From: Bacteroidales bacterium | GTDB taxonomy: Bacteria > Bacteroidota > Bacteroidia > Bacteroidales > P3 | Assembly: GCA_017960475.1 (NCBI GenBank) | Contig: JAGCZH010000038.1 | Coordinates: forward strand, 21,600 to 85,599 | Direction: 5' to 3' | DNA: 64,000 nucleotides | Shown here: positions 26,101 to 34,434 of the stretch, one piece after another | Layout: every line of letters starts with the position of its first letter | How positions within the stretch are numbered: the first letter of the stretch is position 1 | Notes under the pieces: generated by a model | Seen by the model: only the letters and a program-made list of their open reading frames with translations | Database searches by the model: none | What the model was told of the DNA's origin: nothing | Translations under genes and position numbers: made by a program

Positions 26101-29100
26101 GATATTCTTTTCTTCCGTCTCAAGTCCGGCGACGACAAACAGTTCGACAATGTCGAGGACCATATCAAGATAAGCCTTAAAGGTGTGGACTATCTGAGCG
26201 ACAATGGGTTCCTGCTCACGGATGACAAATGTTTCCAGGCACCCTACAACGGCAGTTACTGTATTGACGGGACATATATCAACCCCGAGGTCAATATCGG
26301 CATTGGTATCAAGCAACCTGTTGGCGCCATCCAATACGGACCAGGGGCCTTGAACTGGCATGGCAATATTGACAAAGACTCGGTCATACATATCACCCTC
26401 AATACCTTCGACACCAATGCACAATGGAACAAAGTAAGCCTAAGGGCAAGGATACGCTTTTGGAGTCAAGACCTGCCCGACACGATTACGATGTGGACAG
26501 CCGGTGACAAACGAGTTATTCATCCGTCCAGCCGCATATGGGGCAGCACAATATACCAGAGACTGTTCGGCAGGCTCCACAACGGATGGGGTCAGTTCGC
26601 GTACCATCCTTTGGGAAGTGATGCCGATAATATCATTATCCGCCCTGGAAGTCTCGTGCCTTCGGCGCAGAGTCTTTCCGGACAAGCCAGCGACACCACA
26701 GGCTTGAAAGACCGGATCAACAATCCTGTACCAGATAACGGTTTCAACATGCCAACGATTGATGGTTTCACATCGACATTCGGCAGCCAATACAGTATAA
26801 TCAACGACTCCAGCCGATGGGTCCCTATGACCGCTGATGCCCAGCATTGGCGATGGGTCGCTTTTGGCGCGCAGAACAGTATTGGACTCGACACCATGAG
26901 CAATAGCCTCCAGGACGAATGGTATTCCTCCGTCGGACGGGTGTCTGGCGACTCTTCAGCCTTCCTGGCTCAGAACGCAGACTATGACGACGCTGTGCCT
27001 GTGCAAACAGACGGCACCCCTGTCAAAACGGTGCGCAAGGTCAACCGCTCCAGCAACCAGAACTACACTCTGGGAATATCAGGGTACAGCGGATCGTACA
27101 GCCACGGCAGTAGCAATATAGAGGTGGATTATATAGACCTCAACGGTGACCGTTACCCAGATATCGTGGGTCCCGCTTATGTCCAGTACCGCTCGCAATG
27201 GGGAGGACTTGGAGAGAAGAAGGCCCTTCCAATCAATATCCAGGATGTAACGAAATCGGTGACCAACAGTGCCGGCACGAGTTTCGGCGCATCGCCCGTA
27301 CATCATGAGCGTGTTATCTCAGGCACTCCCTCCAAAGCCAAGTTCTCGTTGAGCGGCGACGGCAGCACAAGCGGATCCTTCAGCATCGGCTGGGACCGCT
27401 CCTCAGGTTCATGGACCGATATCAACGGCGACGGGCTGCCGGACTACATAAACCAAGACGGCGACGTCCGTTTGAATATTGGTTACGGCTTCCTTGACAC
27501 GGAGGACTGGGACTTCGACGGTGTGCACTCGGGACAGAGTGTGTCGGCGTCGGCGGATATCAACGTATCCAACACATTGAAAAAGTTCAATGTGTCACAG
27601 GGAAGCATAGAGCTGGGCGCCGGACTGAGCCGCTCGGCCAATCGCACAGGACGGACATTTATGGATATCAACGGCGACGGGCTACCAGACATGGTATGGC
27701 GCAGAATTATGGATATAGACATTGATGATTGGGACGACCTGCTGCATCCAATAGACTCAGTGCATGTGAAGCTCAATCTCGGCGGTGGCCGATGGTCGGA
27801 CACATACGATATGAACATCAAGAATTTCAACTGGTCGGAGAGCTATAATGAGTCGCTTAATGCAGGCGCCACATTTGGAGCAACGTTCTTCGGACTGTTC
27901 AAAGCGACCTTCGGACTCAACGGAACACCTTTCGGCGGCAGCGCGAACCGCGATCGTATGCAGCTGGTCGACGTCAACGGCGACGGTCTTCCTGACCTGG
28001 TGACCTCCGGAAGCGAGGGCAGTATGGAAGTACGCTACCACCGCGGTGGCAGAACCAACCTGCTGAAGAGAGTCACAAATTTCACAGGAAGCCGTATCTG
28101 GTTAGACTATACTCTTTCCGAACCGGACTACAACCAGCCGTCCAGGGCATGGCTGTTGACACAGGTCGCCACAAAGGACCCCCTGAACCCCAACGGCGGC
28201 GACACCACAGTGACACGTTTTGCATACTCCACTCCTCATTACGACCGCCTGGAGCGTGCATCCTATGGCTATGGGACCGTGGTCACAAACCAGATAAATC
28301 CCGCCGACAACACTGTCTACCGCTTTATCCGCCGCGAATTCCACAATGAGAACATACTCGTCAAGGGGCGCCCGAAGCGTGAGCTGACCTGCGACGGACA
28401 GGGGAACAAGTATATTGAGAAGGTGTATCAGTACGACTATGCGGCATATGACGACGGCGTTGTTGACACATGCTCAGGCAACGCCTACAGTCTACGTGAC
28501 AGGGTTGTGACACGTTTCTACGAAGGCTCTGCCAGTTCAAAGCTCACCACGGCCGAATCCTACGAATACGACAGTCACCACAATATACTGATGTACATCG
28601 ACGAGGGTGACACTGCCCGCAGCGACGACGGACTGTATGTGCAAACGACCTATCTGACAGGACGGCGACACAACCTCATAGGCCTTCGCGACAGCTTCAA
28701 GGTCTATGCCACAGGCACATCGGGTTCCGAATGGCTGCGCCACACGTCATTCCAGTACTGGACAACAGGCAAGGTCAAGAGACAGTCACTGCATAATGGC
28801 TCAGGGATATCGGAATTCGAATTCTGGTACGACAACTACGGCAATCTCAATAAAGCCAGAAAACCACAGAATGACAGCATGCAGAGAATGGAGTACTTTT
28901 ATACCTACGACGCCTACACCCACACTTATCCTGTTAAAATCAAGGATTCGTATCATGACTCCGTGATGACAGCCTACTTGCTGCCATTCGGCAAGCCGAC
29001 ACAGGTCACAGACCCTGGCGGCGGCACAATGCGCTACACCTACGACAATCTAGGCAGGCTTGTCTCGGTGACATCCCCTCTCAACGTCAGCGGCACGCCA

Positions 29101-32100
29101 TCACTCGTTAACGAATACTATCCGATCAACTACTACAATGCTGCGATGCCGCTCACTTACGGATTCTCGACACGGCCTTATGCGGTGACCGCCCATTATG
29201 ACGATCATGGCAACCTGATAACCAAGACGGTGGTGATAACCGACGGCTCGGGGCGTGTCATCCAGACAAAGAAAGGCATCACCAGCGAGAACCAGATGAA
29301 AACGCAGGTCTCGGGACGCGAGTTCAGCGACGCATTCGGCAGAACCACGGGGAAACACGACATCTTCTGTGAAAACGCGAGTGCTCCTCCTGGCGATTAC
29401 AATTACCATATCTCCACACTGCTTGACACTATCCTCTACGACATCCTTGACCGCGATACCGAGGTGAGTCAGCCATCGCTGGGCTATACAACAACAAAAC
29501 AATATGACGTCATGAACAATGCCAGTGGCCGCCGTTGTTTCACGATGTCTGTCACCGACCCCAACAACAACACTACCGTGCAGTACACGGATTACGACGG
29601 CCGTCAGGTGCAGATGACCGACGCTTTGGGTGGAATCACAAAGATGACATACGACGCCTTGGGGCAGCTGCTCTCATCCACCGACCCGGAAGACTTCAGC
29701 ACAACATACGTATACGACAGACTCGGTAATTTAACGGAACGTGTGCATCCCGATGCCGGCACAACGCATTACGCATACGACGCAGCCGGGAACATGGTCA
29801 GTGAGACCAACCCTCTCGGCAGCATTTTTTACGATTACACATACCAAAGGCTTGTAAAAAAACGTTACAGCAATACTGTGGAGAACAATGTGACATACAC
29901 CTATGGCATTAATGGTCCTGACCGCGGACGTCCGGTCAGCATAGAGGATGGCACCGGGGTGCGTGTATTGTCGTACGACGCACTGGGCAATGTCACCAAC
30001 GAAGAACGCACCATTGTCTTGCCCGGCACAACCATTGCCTACACATTCACCACCGGATACCAATACGACAGTTGGGGCAGGATGCTGGCAATGACATATC
30101 CCGACGGCGAGGAGGTGACATATACTTATTTATACGGCGGCGACCTGGCGTCAATGTGCGGCGACAAGGGCTCGGCGCACCACGACTATATCCTTGGAAT
30201 AACCTACAACGACTTCGGCCAACGCAGCCAAATATACTATGGCAACGGCACACAAGCCGATTACACATACGACGCTCTGCACAGACTCAGTCAGCTCATC
30301 AGTGTGTCTCCATCAGGTACTATGCAGAAGATTCGGTACACAATGGACGGCGTGGGGAACATCACCAAAATCCAAAACAGCTCCACGGCGATTGGCTCTC
30401 TTGGAGGAGTATATACCAACTACTACTATTATGATGCGCTGAACCGCCTGGTCAGTTCAAACGACTCAATCATGAGGTATGCTATCGATATGGATTACAG
30501 CGCCTCTGGCAGACTTGCGAGAAAGACCACATATGCCTCCGCCACATACTCTGTGAACACTGAGTCTTTTTATGGATACTGTTCCGAGAACAAATCCCAT
30601 GCTCCGAAACGTATCTATGAGAATAAATGTCAAACGCTTACCGAGTTGATATGGGACGGAGCCGGCAATTTGGGACAGATTAACACCGTTAAGAAACAGG
30701 AATACGACGACAGCCGTTTCCTGTTCTGGACCGAGGACAGCCGCCTGCACACTGTGGCGGATTTCGAGTCACACAGCTATTATGCCTACGACCATGGCGG
30801 CGAACGCACACTGAAGCTGACAGGCAAGAACACCGTATTGGATGTCAATGCCGAACTGCTGGTCACATCAAGCACACTGGACGAAGTGACGCTATATCCA
30901 TCGCCATACGTCGTCGTCACAAACAAAGGCTATACAAAACACTACTATGTCGGCGGTGACCGCCTCTGCGCCAGAATCGGAGGAGGCGGTATCCCGGACA
31001 TCATTGAGGACAATGAAATTTATGGAGTAGCTGAGTCGCTTTTCCAGGATTGTGTGAGCCAAAGCAAGGACAGGATACTCTACGGCGACGATCTGGAATG
31101 TATTTTTGGTCTGGTTGGGGACGACGAACCTCTTCGACAAGAGATTTCGGAGACTCCGACAAAACTCTATGCGACCCCGAAAATCGATTTGTCTTCATTT
31201 AAGTCCACCATGGCCTATTGTGCGAGCCACAACGACCCTGAGGACGAAGTGTATTACTACCACGGCGACCATCTCGGCAGCGCCAGCTGGATAAGCGACG
31301 CTAACGGCGCACCCGTACAGCACCTACAGTACCTCCCCTTCGGCGAAAGATACATAAACCAGCGCGCCGCAGGCTCCACCTACAACGAGCGCTTCACCTT
31401 CACCGGCAAGGAGAAGGACGAGGAAACCGGCTACGGCTACTTCGGCGCCCGCTATATGGACCACGAGTTGATGACCATGTGGCTGTCTGTTGACCCGATG
31501 GCAGACAAGTATCCAAACATTAGTCCTTATGCCTATTGTGCTTGGAATCCCGTGAAGCTGGTGGATCCAGATGGGAGAGAAATCTGGATTCTGACCGATA
31601 GATATAATCCCAACGCTCAACGGATTAAGTGGATGGAAAAAGGATTGTTTTATGAGGATGGGACAGCTTATGATGGGAATAATGAATTTGTTCAGCAAAC
31701 AGCGCAGGCACTGGATGCTATTTATGACGATAATAACTCGAGGTTTTTACTTTATAAATTTAGTGGGGAATCTGAATATGATTTAGAAATATCCCAATAT
31801 AAAGAGACCTACTACGAAGAAAGAACAGGGAATGGTGTTCTACAAAAAATACAGGGTATGTCTTTTAACCCAACACAAGGACTTGCACAATGTAAGCCCG
31901 ATGCTGAGGAGGAAGAATATTCAGCACCATTTATATCGTTACTTCACGAGTTTGGACACGCCTATGATGCGGCCACTGATTATCAAGAGTATTGTAATCG
32001 CAGGAATACACCAACAGGCGATGCATATGGTGATAGAGAAGAAATGTTTGTAATACAACAATATGAATGGCCAGCAGCTGCAAAACATGGAATGCTGCAA

Positions 32101-32184
32101 AGAACATCTCACAAATACGGCGTTGAGGGGTTAACTATAATTCGAACAAATGGACCTTTGTCATCCCAACCTATAAAACAATAA
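23200..32184 (+). CDS. Full-length SpvB/TcdB/Rhs lipoprotein with HEFGH peptidase CT
   Basis: 2,994 residues. Residues 1-27 form a lipoprotein signal (lipobox IFSC, C27; ATG 23209 is an alternative start). After an N-terminal region (~60-210) comes the SpvB block (~235-310: 'PPTANQDGTANLSYSLWIPQ', 'GGGNGWLGVGWDL', 'SIDTRWGVPRY'). FG-GAP/VCBS-type repeats follow ('DLDGDGIADKV', 'DVDGDGLIDIV', 'DLNGDRYPDIV', 'DINGDGLPDYI', 'DINGDGLPDMV', 'DVNGDGLPDLV'), with a TcdB-middle-like section between. YD/Rhs repeats fill ~1850-2690, and the core (~2690-2797) ends 'NPVKLVDPDGRE'. The CT (~2798-2994) has HEFGH (H2916, E2917, H2920) and a downstream acidic 'DREEMFVIQQYEW'. The body should form a TcB/TcC-like shell that encloses the CT. 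Composition becomes AT-rich right after the core. The partner gene starts 4 bp after the stop. Confidence 0.9.
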   Translation: MTIMKTLKSMVSYTLVSLMLSALIFSCDCGDRQDTGYVTPEMPTALHSDTCASDTICVGDTAACRSGNESRAVRLKVRHGDRLDLRTEGLSLTATGDAVKRGGEYSVMALHPSELPALPQGMENMTAAAAGYRLLPSGDHFSPAAELRIAYNPDRIPTGFTPDDIYTSYYNTAERRWERLDRIVVDTANHEIVSLTTHFTDFINELLKAPEMPETQAFVPTMMTDLEAVNPLEGLALIQPPTANQDGTANLSYSLWIPQGRNGMQPNLTLGYSSGGGNGWLGVGWDLSVPSVSIDTRWGVPRYSSEKETEIYLLGGEQMVNRNGGVMLPMPHRTNQQQNRMTGNVRFYARTGDAHDSIIRHGDTMSKYWWEVTDRGGVTHYYGHYPTRGMDADNPSTLTDKHGNIARWMLCESRDPDSNWVRYFYDIDTTPGTNPGYQIYLDSIVYTGNRNEDGVYNVSFTRRDRDQSDIPVSCGLGFKEETAKQLCMITVRSRDSVITAYYFETECGYQSNFKTRLTAINKIDNISGITDFWGSLEKACADGISGVAGGIVRQEFDYYDAPDMDTLFGEERIINTPTDDLRGFLLTPRYRRDSVNRATALGLSHSSSWSVGGTICVGLGLNIFHSTTSVGGNYHRGKSTSESLMTLVDLDGDGIADKVFVRNGKMYWRKQSLLTNGDIVSSDPHCVIGATHFLVEGGTNNTFGVQASVESIASGSGSWSKSTSTTPTYFADVDGDGLIDIVDNGDVLFNHLVNGQPTFNRYQSQPDPGDSQAMYDPPNATSSKCGGIIFDGEVDDEVACRRAIILHDSIQNDIVDSILESCIRQCDSMGLVVMRVDTTDHATFILYRGKIVQDCSSRNLAMDGVPATEAVRVWVAPDSGTATVRSWVRLIEDDTDRRAMSRHADGVTYTIQHSRDIMPMGDTLHSAKDTLLMSRHICADCYRGDDFVSGNGSIYDSTYANVTVKKGDILFFRLKSGDDKQFDNVEDHIKISLKGVDYLSDNGFLLTDDKCFQAPYNGSYCIDGTYINPEVNIGIGIKQPVGAIQYGPGALNWHGNIDKDSVIHITLNTFDTNAQWNKVSLRARIRFWSQDLPDTITMWTAGDKRVIHPSSRIWGSTIYQRLFGRLHNGWGQFAYHPLGSDADNIIIRPGSLVPSAQSLSGQASDTTGLKDRINNPVPDNGFNMPTIDGFTSTFGSQYSIINDSSRWVPMTADAQHWRWVAFGAQNSIGLDTMSNSLQDEWYSSVGRVSGDSSAFLAQNADYDDAVPVQTDGTPVKTVRKVNRSSNQNYTLGISGYSGSYSHGSSNIEVDYIDLNGDRYPDIVGPAYVQYRSQWGGLGEKKALPINIQDVTKSVTNSAGTSFGASPVHHERVISGTPSKAKFSLSGDGSTSGSFSIGWDRSSGSWTDINGDGLPDYINQDGDVRLNIGYGFLDTEDWDFDGVHSGQSVSASADINVSNTLKKFNVSQGSIELGAGLSRSANRTGRTFMDINGDGLPDMVWRRIMDIDIDDWDDLLHPIDSVHVKLNLGGGRWSDTYDMNIKNFNWSESYNESLNAGATFGATFFGLFKATFGLNGTPFGGSANRDRMQLVDVNGDGLPDLVTSGSEGSMEVRYHRGGRTNLLKRVTNFTGSRIWLDYTLSEPDYNQPSRAWLLTQVATKDPLNPNGGDTTVTRFAYSTPHYDRLERASYGYGTVVTNQINPADNTVYRFIRREFHNENILVKGRPKRELTCDGQGNKYIEKVYQYDYAAYDDGVVDTCSGNAYSLRDRVVTRFYEGSASSKLTTAESYEYDSHHNILMYIDEGDTARSDDGLYVQTTYLTGRRHNLIGLRDSFKVYATGTSGSEWLRHTSFQYWTTGKVKRQSLHNGSGISEFEFWYDNYGNLNKARKPQNDSMQRMEYFYTYDAYTHTYPVKIKDSYHDSVMTAYLLPFGKPTQVTDPGGGTMRYTYDNLGRLVSVTSPLNVSGTPSLVNEYYPINYYNAAMPLTYGFSTRPYAVTAHYDDHGNLITKTVVITDGSGRVIQTKKGITSENQMKTQVSGREFSDAFGRTTGKHDIFCENASAPPGDYNYHISTLLDTILYDILDRDTEVSQPSLGYTTTKQYDVMNNASGRRCFTMSVTDPNNNTTVQYTDYDGRQVQMTDALGGITKMTYDALGQLLSSTDPEDFSTTYVYDRLGNLTERVHPDAGTTHYAYDAAGNMVSETNPLGSIFYDYTYQRLVKKRYSNTVENNVTYTYGINGPDRGRPVSIEDGTGVRVLSYDALGNVTNEERTIVLPGTTIAYTFTTGYQYDSWGRMLAMTYPDGEEVTYTYLYGGDLASMCGDKGSAHHDYILGITYNDFGQRSQIYYGNGTQADYTYDALHRLSQLISVSPSGTMQKIRYTMDGVGNITKIQNSSTAIGSLGGVYTNYYYYDALNRLVSSNDSIMRYAIDMDYSASGRLARKTTYASATYSVNTESFYGYCSENKSHAPKRIYENKCQTLTELIWDGAGNLGQINTVKKQEYDDSRFLFWTEDSRLHTVADFESHSYYAYDHGGERTLKLTGKNTVLDVNAELLVTSSTLDEVTLYPSPYVVVTNKGYTKHYYVGGDRLCARIGGGGIPDIIEDNEIYGVAESLFQDCVSQSKDRILYGDDLECIFGLVGDDEPLRQEISETPTKLYATPKIDLSSFKSTMAYCASHNDPEDEVYYYHGDHLGSASWISDANGAPVQHLQYLPFGERYINQRAAGSTYNERFTFTGKEKDEETGYGYFGARYMDHELMTMWLSVDPMADKYPNISPYAYCAWNPVKLVDPDGREIWILTDRYNPNAQRIKWMEKGLFYEDGTAYDGNNEFVQQTAQALDAIYDDNNSRFLLYKFSGESEYDLEISQYKETYYEERTGNGVLQKIQGMSFNPTQGLAQCKPDAEEEEYSAPFISLLHEFGHAYDAATDYQEYCNRRNTPTGDAYGDREEMFVIQQYEWPAAAKHGMLQRTSHKYGVEGLTIIRTNGPLSSQPIKQ
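31392..31582 (+). repeat. Rhs core repeat within the full-length gene
   Basis: About 190 bp coding FTFTGKEKDEETGYGYFG to the VDPDGRE end. It is the most diverged copy in the middle ('MDHELMTMW' in place of 'YDSDLSGLF') but its 3' half is close to the copy at 34486-34674. It is direct to the right copies and inverted to the left copies. Confidence 0.85.
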
Positions 32185-32188
32185 AATC

Positions 32189-32692
32189 ATGAAAAAAGTA
32201 ATAATTGTAGTTCTCTTTTGTTACTGTAACCTGTGTTTTTCACAGTCATTCTATAGTGTTAATATTTACATATCCAACCCATATGTTGAGCGCGTAGACG
32301 TAATCAAGACTCAAATGTATAATATGGATTACGTAAGAAGCCATTATGCCACACAAATTTTCTCGATGGAGGTTAATTATATGAGAAGTCTTTTTGATAG
32401 TTTACAGTCGTTCCCTCTAACAAAAGTAGCCCCTGATAGTATTGGTATAATAATACCATCGTACTGGGGATCTGGAACACTTGATATGAATTTTGAACCT
32501 TGTATTGTGATTGATTTTTTATGTGGGAACAAATACAACACGAATGAAGATGTATTGACTTTTTCTGTGGATAAACATGGGTATTTGTGTCGGTCATTCC
32601 CTTCGGAAGGAAATATGTTATATTATCCAGACCCGAAATGCTTGGATTTCTTAAAGCGCATGCTCCCCAATATGTTTTTCTATCCCAAATAA
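32189..32692 (+). CDS. Putative exported immunity protein of the main Rhs toxin
   Basis: 167 residues, 4 bp after the Rhs stop codon and so surely co-transcribed. It begins with a signal peptide ('KKVIIVVLFCYCNLCFSQ'); the cysteines near its end could also act as a weak lipobox. The mature ~148 residues have no motif I recognise. The position directly behind the toxin CT is the classic place for an immunity gene, and the export signal fits a toxin acting outside the cytoplasm. The function is inferred. Confidence 0.6.
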   Translation: MKKVIIVVLFCYCNLCFSQSFYSVNIYISNPYVERVDVIKTQMYNMDYVRSHYATQIFSMEVNYMRSLFDSLQSFPLTKVAPDSIGIIIPSYWGSGTLDMNFEPCIVIDFLCGNKYNTNEDVLTFSVDKHGYLCRSFPSEGNMLYYPDPKCLDFLKRMLPNMFFYPK

Positions 32693-32875
32693 TAAGACAT
32701 ATGCATTAAATGAAAAGGCACTTGTTTCAACTGTAATACTTCTACCAAATTCATGCCACTATTATTCGAAAAAATATCATTATTGCAATCAGAAAATAGC
32801 CGAATGAAAAGACGACAAGTCCTTTCTATCCTTGTATAAGCAATTCTTTAACAAAAATGTCCATGTGGCTTTAAG

Positions 32876-33775
32876 ATGCATTCTACACATATACGCATAT
32901 TTACAATATGTTATCATAAAAAAACAATGCACTATCACCACGCAAACATATCAGCCAAACCCTTGGCTTTCACCGGCAAAGAACGCGACGAGGAAACAGG
33001 CTATTCCTACTTCGGAGCACGCTACTACGACAGCGACCTAAGTGGGCTGTTTCTTAGCGTCGACCCGATGGCGGATAAGTATCCGAACATTTCGCCGTAT
33101 GCCTACTGCGCATGGAATCCCGTGAAGTTGGTAGATCCTGACGGGAAGGACGTATGGGAAGTGGATGGGAATGGTTATATTACTAGAAAAAATGCCAATG
33201 GAGGTGAAAAAAAACAATTGTTGAGATTCTCAAATGGAACAGTTGTTAGTTTTCGGGGGAAGAAATACCATTCTATTATTAAAGAACTATCTTGTGTAAA
33301 GGGAAAAACATCTTCCACTTTTGGGGATGCGGGAATGCAAGATGCATTAACTAACGTTTTCCTGGCCATGGCAGACAATACAAATGTGGAATGGCGGCTT
33401 GATCGATATAAAGGCAATAACTATGGTTTGGGTACAAAACATACAGAAGAAGAATCACTCAATTCAAAAGATGTGTCTGGAGGCAGGTATGGGGACTCGG
33501 ATTTGATTACTATGGTCCATTCACATCCTTTATATAGGGATTGGGAGAATCCGACATCTCAAGAAACAGAATTTTCAAGCATGGGCTATTCGAAAAATAA
33601 GCCATCCATCAATTCCGACAAAGTAAGAAAAGTGAACCATGCAAGGAATGTCAACTATTATACATATTTTCCAAGGACAAGGGAACTGTGGGCTGTAGGA
33701 GTCAGATATCCCATATATATTAGGAAAATTAAAAGTTATAAGAGCTTTTTCTTTGGCACAATTAATTCCAAATAA
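32876..33775 (+). CDS. Orphan Rhs core + JAB/MPN-like CT
   Basis: 299 residues by the longest frame; the first ~31 residues are not Rhs-like. The core spans ~32 (FTGKERDEETGYSYFGARYY) to ~90 (VDPDG). The CT contains 'DLITMVHSHPLYRDWENP' (H215, H217) and 'KPSINSDKV' (S244/S247, D248), with an upstream E172, which fits the E...HxHP...SxxD arrangement of JAMM/JAB metallopeptidases; JAB-like toxin domains at Rhs ends are a known class. No promoter box is visible upstream, and the 183-bp gap before it holds no gene. A lipoprotein gene starts 1 bp after its stop. Confidence 0.65.
   Translation: MHSTHIRIFTICYHKKTMHYHHANISAKPLAFTGKERDEETGYSYFGARYYDSDLSGLFLSVDPMADKYPNISPYAYCAWNPVKLVDPDGKDVWEVDGNGYITRKNANGGEKKQLLRFSNGTVVSFRGKKYHSIIKELSCVKGKTSSTFGDAGMQDALTNVFLAMADNTNVEWRLDRYKGNNYGLGTKHTEEESLNSKDVSGGRYGDSDLITMVHSHPLYRDWENPTSQETEFSSMGYSKNKPSINSDKVRKVNHARNVNYYTYFPRTRELWAVGVRYPIYIRKIKSYKSFFFGTINSK
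32968..33150 (+). repeat. Rhs core repeat, right copy 1
   Basis: About 183 bp, plus orientation, direct to the core in the full-length gene. Its protein (GKERDEETGYSYFGARYYDSDLSG) mixes features of the main copy (DEETGY) and the orphan copies (YYDSDLSGLF). Confidence 0.85.
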
Positions 33776-33776
33776 T

Positions 33777-34289
33777 ATGAAACGATTTCTCTTTGCTTTA
33801 GCTATAACAATTACTTTTTCTTCTTGCAAGGATACTAATACTGTAGAAAAAATCACAGAGGATTCCAATAATTCACATCAGATAAATCCTTGCTTGATTC
33901 AACCTTTGAGAGAATACATTTCAGATATTGAAACAAATTTTGTTAGACGTGACCAAGACTCCAGCTTAATATACATCATCGATTTCTGGGATGAATATCC
34001 TTCAAATGCGCGGCCGTTTGATACAGTTATTGTTTTTGATTATTTTATAAAAAGAAATAGCGTGGAAGGATATAAAGGATGTGCACTTGTTGACAATTAT
34101 CTAATAGCAGTCTTTGACAAAAAACAAATAGGTCATCAATATTATTCAGAAGATGCTCTTATTAATATTCCTTTCAAGTATTTTAAACCATTCAACCCAT
34201 TCAATAACAAAGAATATAGTCAAAAATGGAGGGATGAATCTATCGTGCAATTATCAGCAGAAAAAGATGGTGTTATTATCAAAATTTGA
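33777..34289 (+). CDS. Putative lipoprotein immunity protein, partner of JAB-like cassette
   Basis: 170 residues from ATG 33777, immediately after the stop of the JAB-like cassette (one base between). The N-terminus is a clear lipoprotein signal: 'KRFLFALAITITFSSC' with lipobox FSSC (C17). The mature part is acidic and contains no known motif. Immunity is inferred from coupling to the cassette. The following gap (34290-34434) has a short tandem repeat and no gene. Confidence 0.58.
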   Translation: MKRFLFALAITITFSSCKDTNTVEKITEDSNNSHQINPCLIQPLREYISDIETNFVRRDQDSSLIYIIDFWDEYPSNARPFDTVIVFDYFIKRNSVEGYKGCALVDNYLIAVFDKKQIGHQYYSEDALINIPFKYFKPFNPFNNKEYSQKWRDESIVQLSAEKDGVIIKI

Positions 34290-34344
34290 AATTGTAAATA
34301 CCACTTCACGGTGGGTGGTACAAGGCCCTGTGAAAGGCATAGAG

Positions 34345-34396
34345 GGGACTTATTTGCAATCTGATACAGAGGGACTAATTTGCAATCTGACACAGT
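34345..34396 (+). repeat. Two-copy 26-bp tandem repeat
   Basis: GGGACTtATTTGCAATCTGA and its continuation are repeated once with a 26-bp period and two mismatches, between the JAB-like partner gene and the M91-like cassette. Confidence 0.75.
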
Positions 34397-34434
34397 ATAC
34401 TATAGGGGTTTGTAATCCGTTATCATAATAACCA

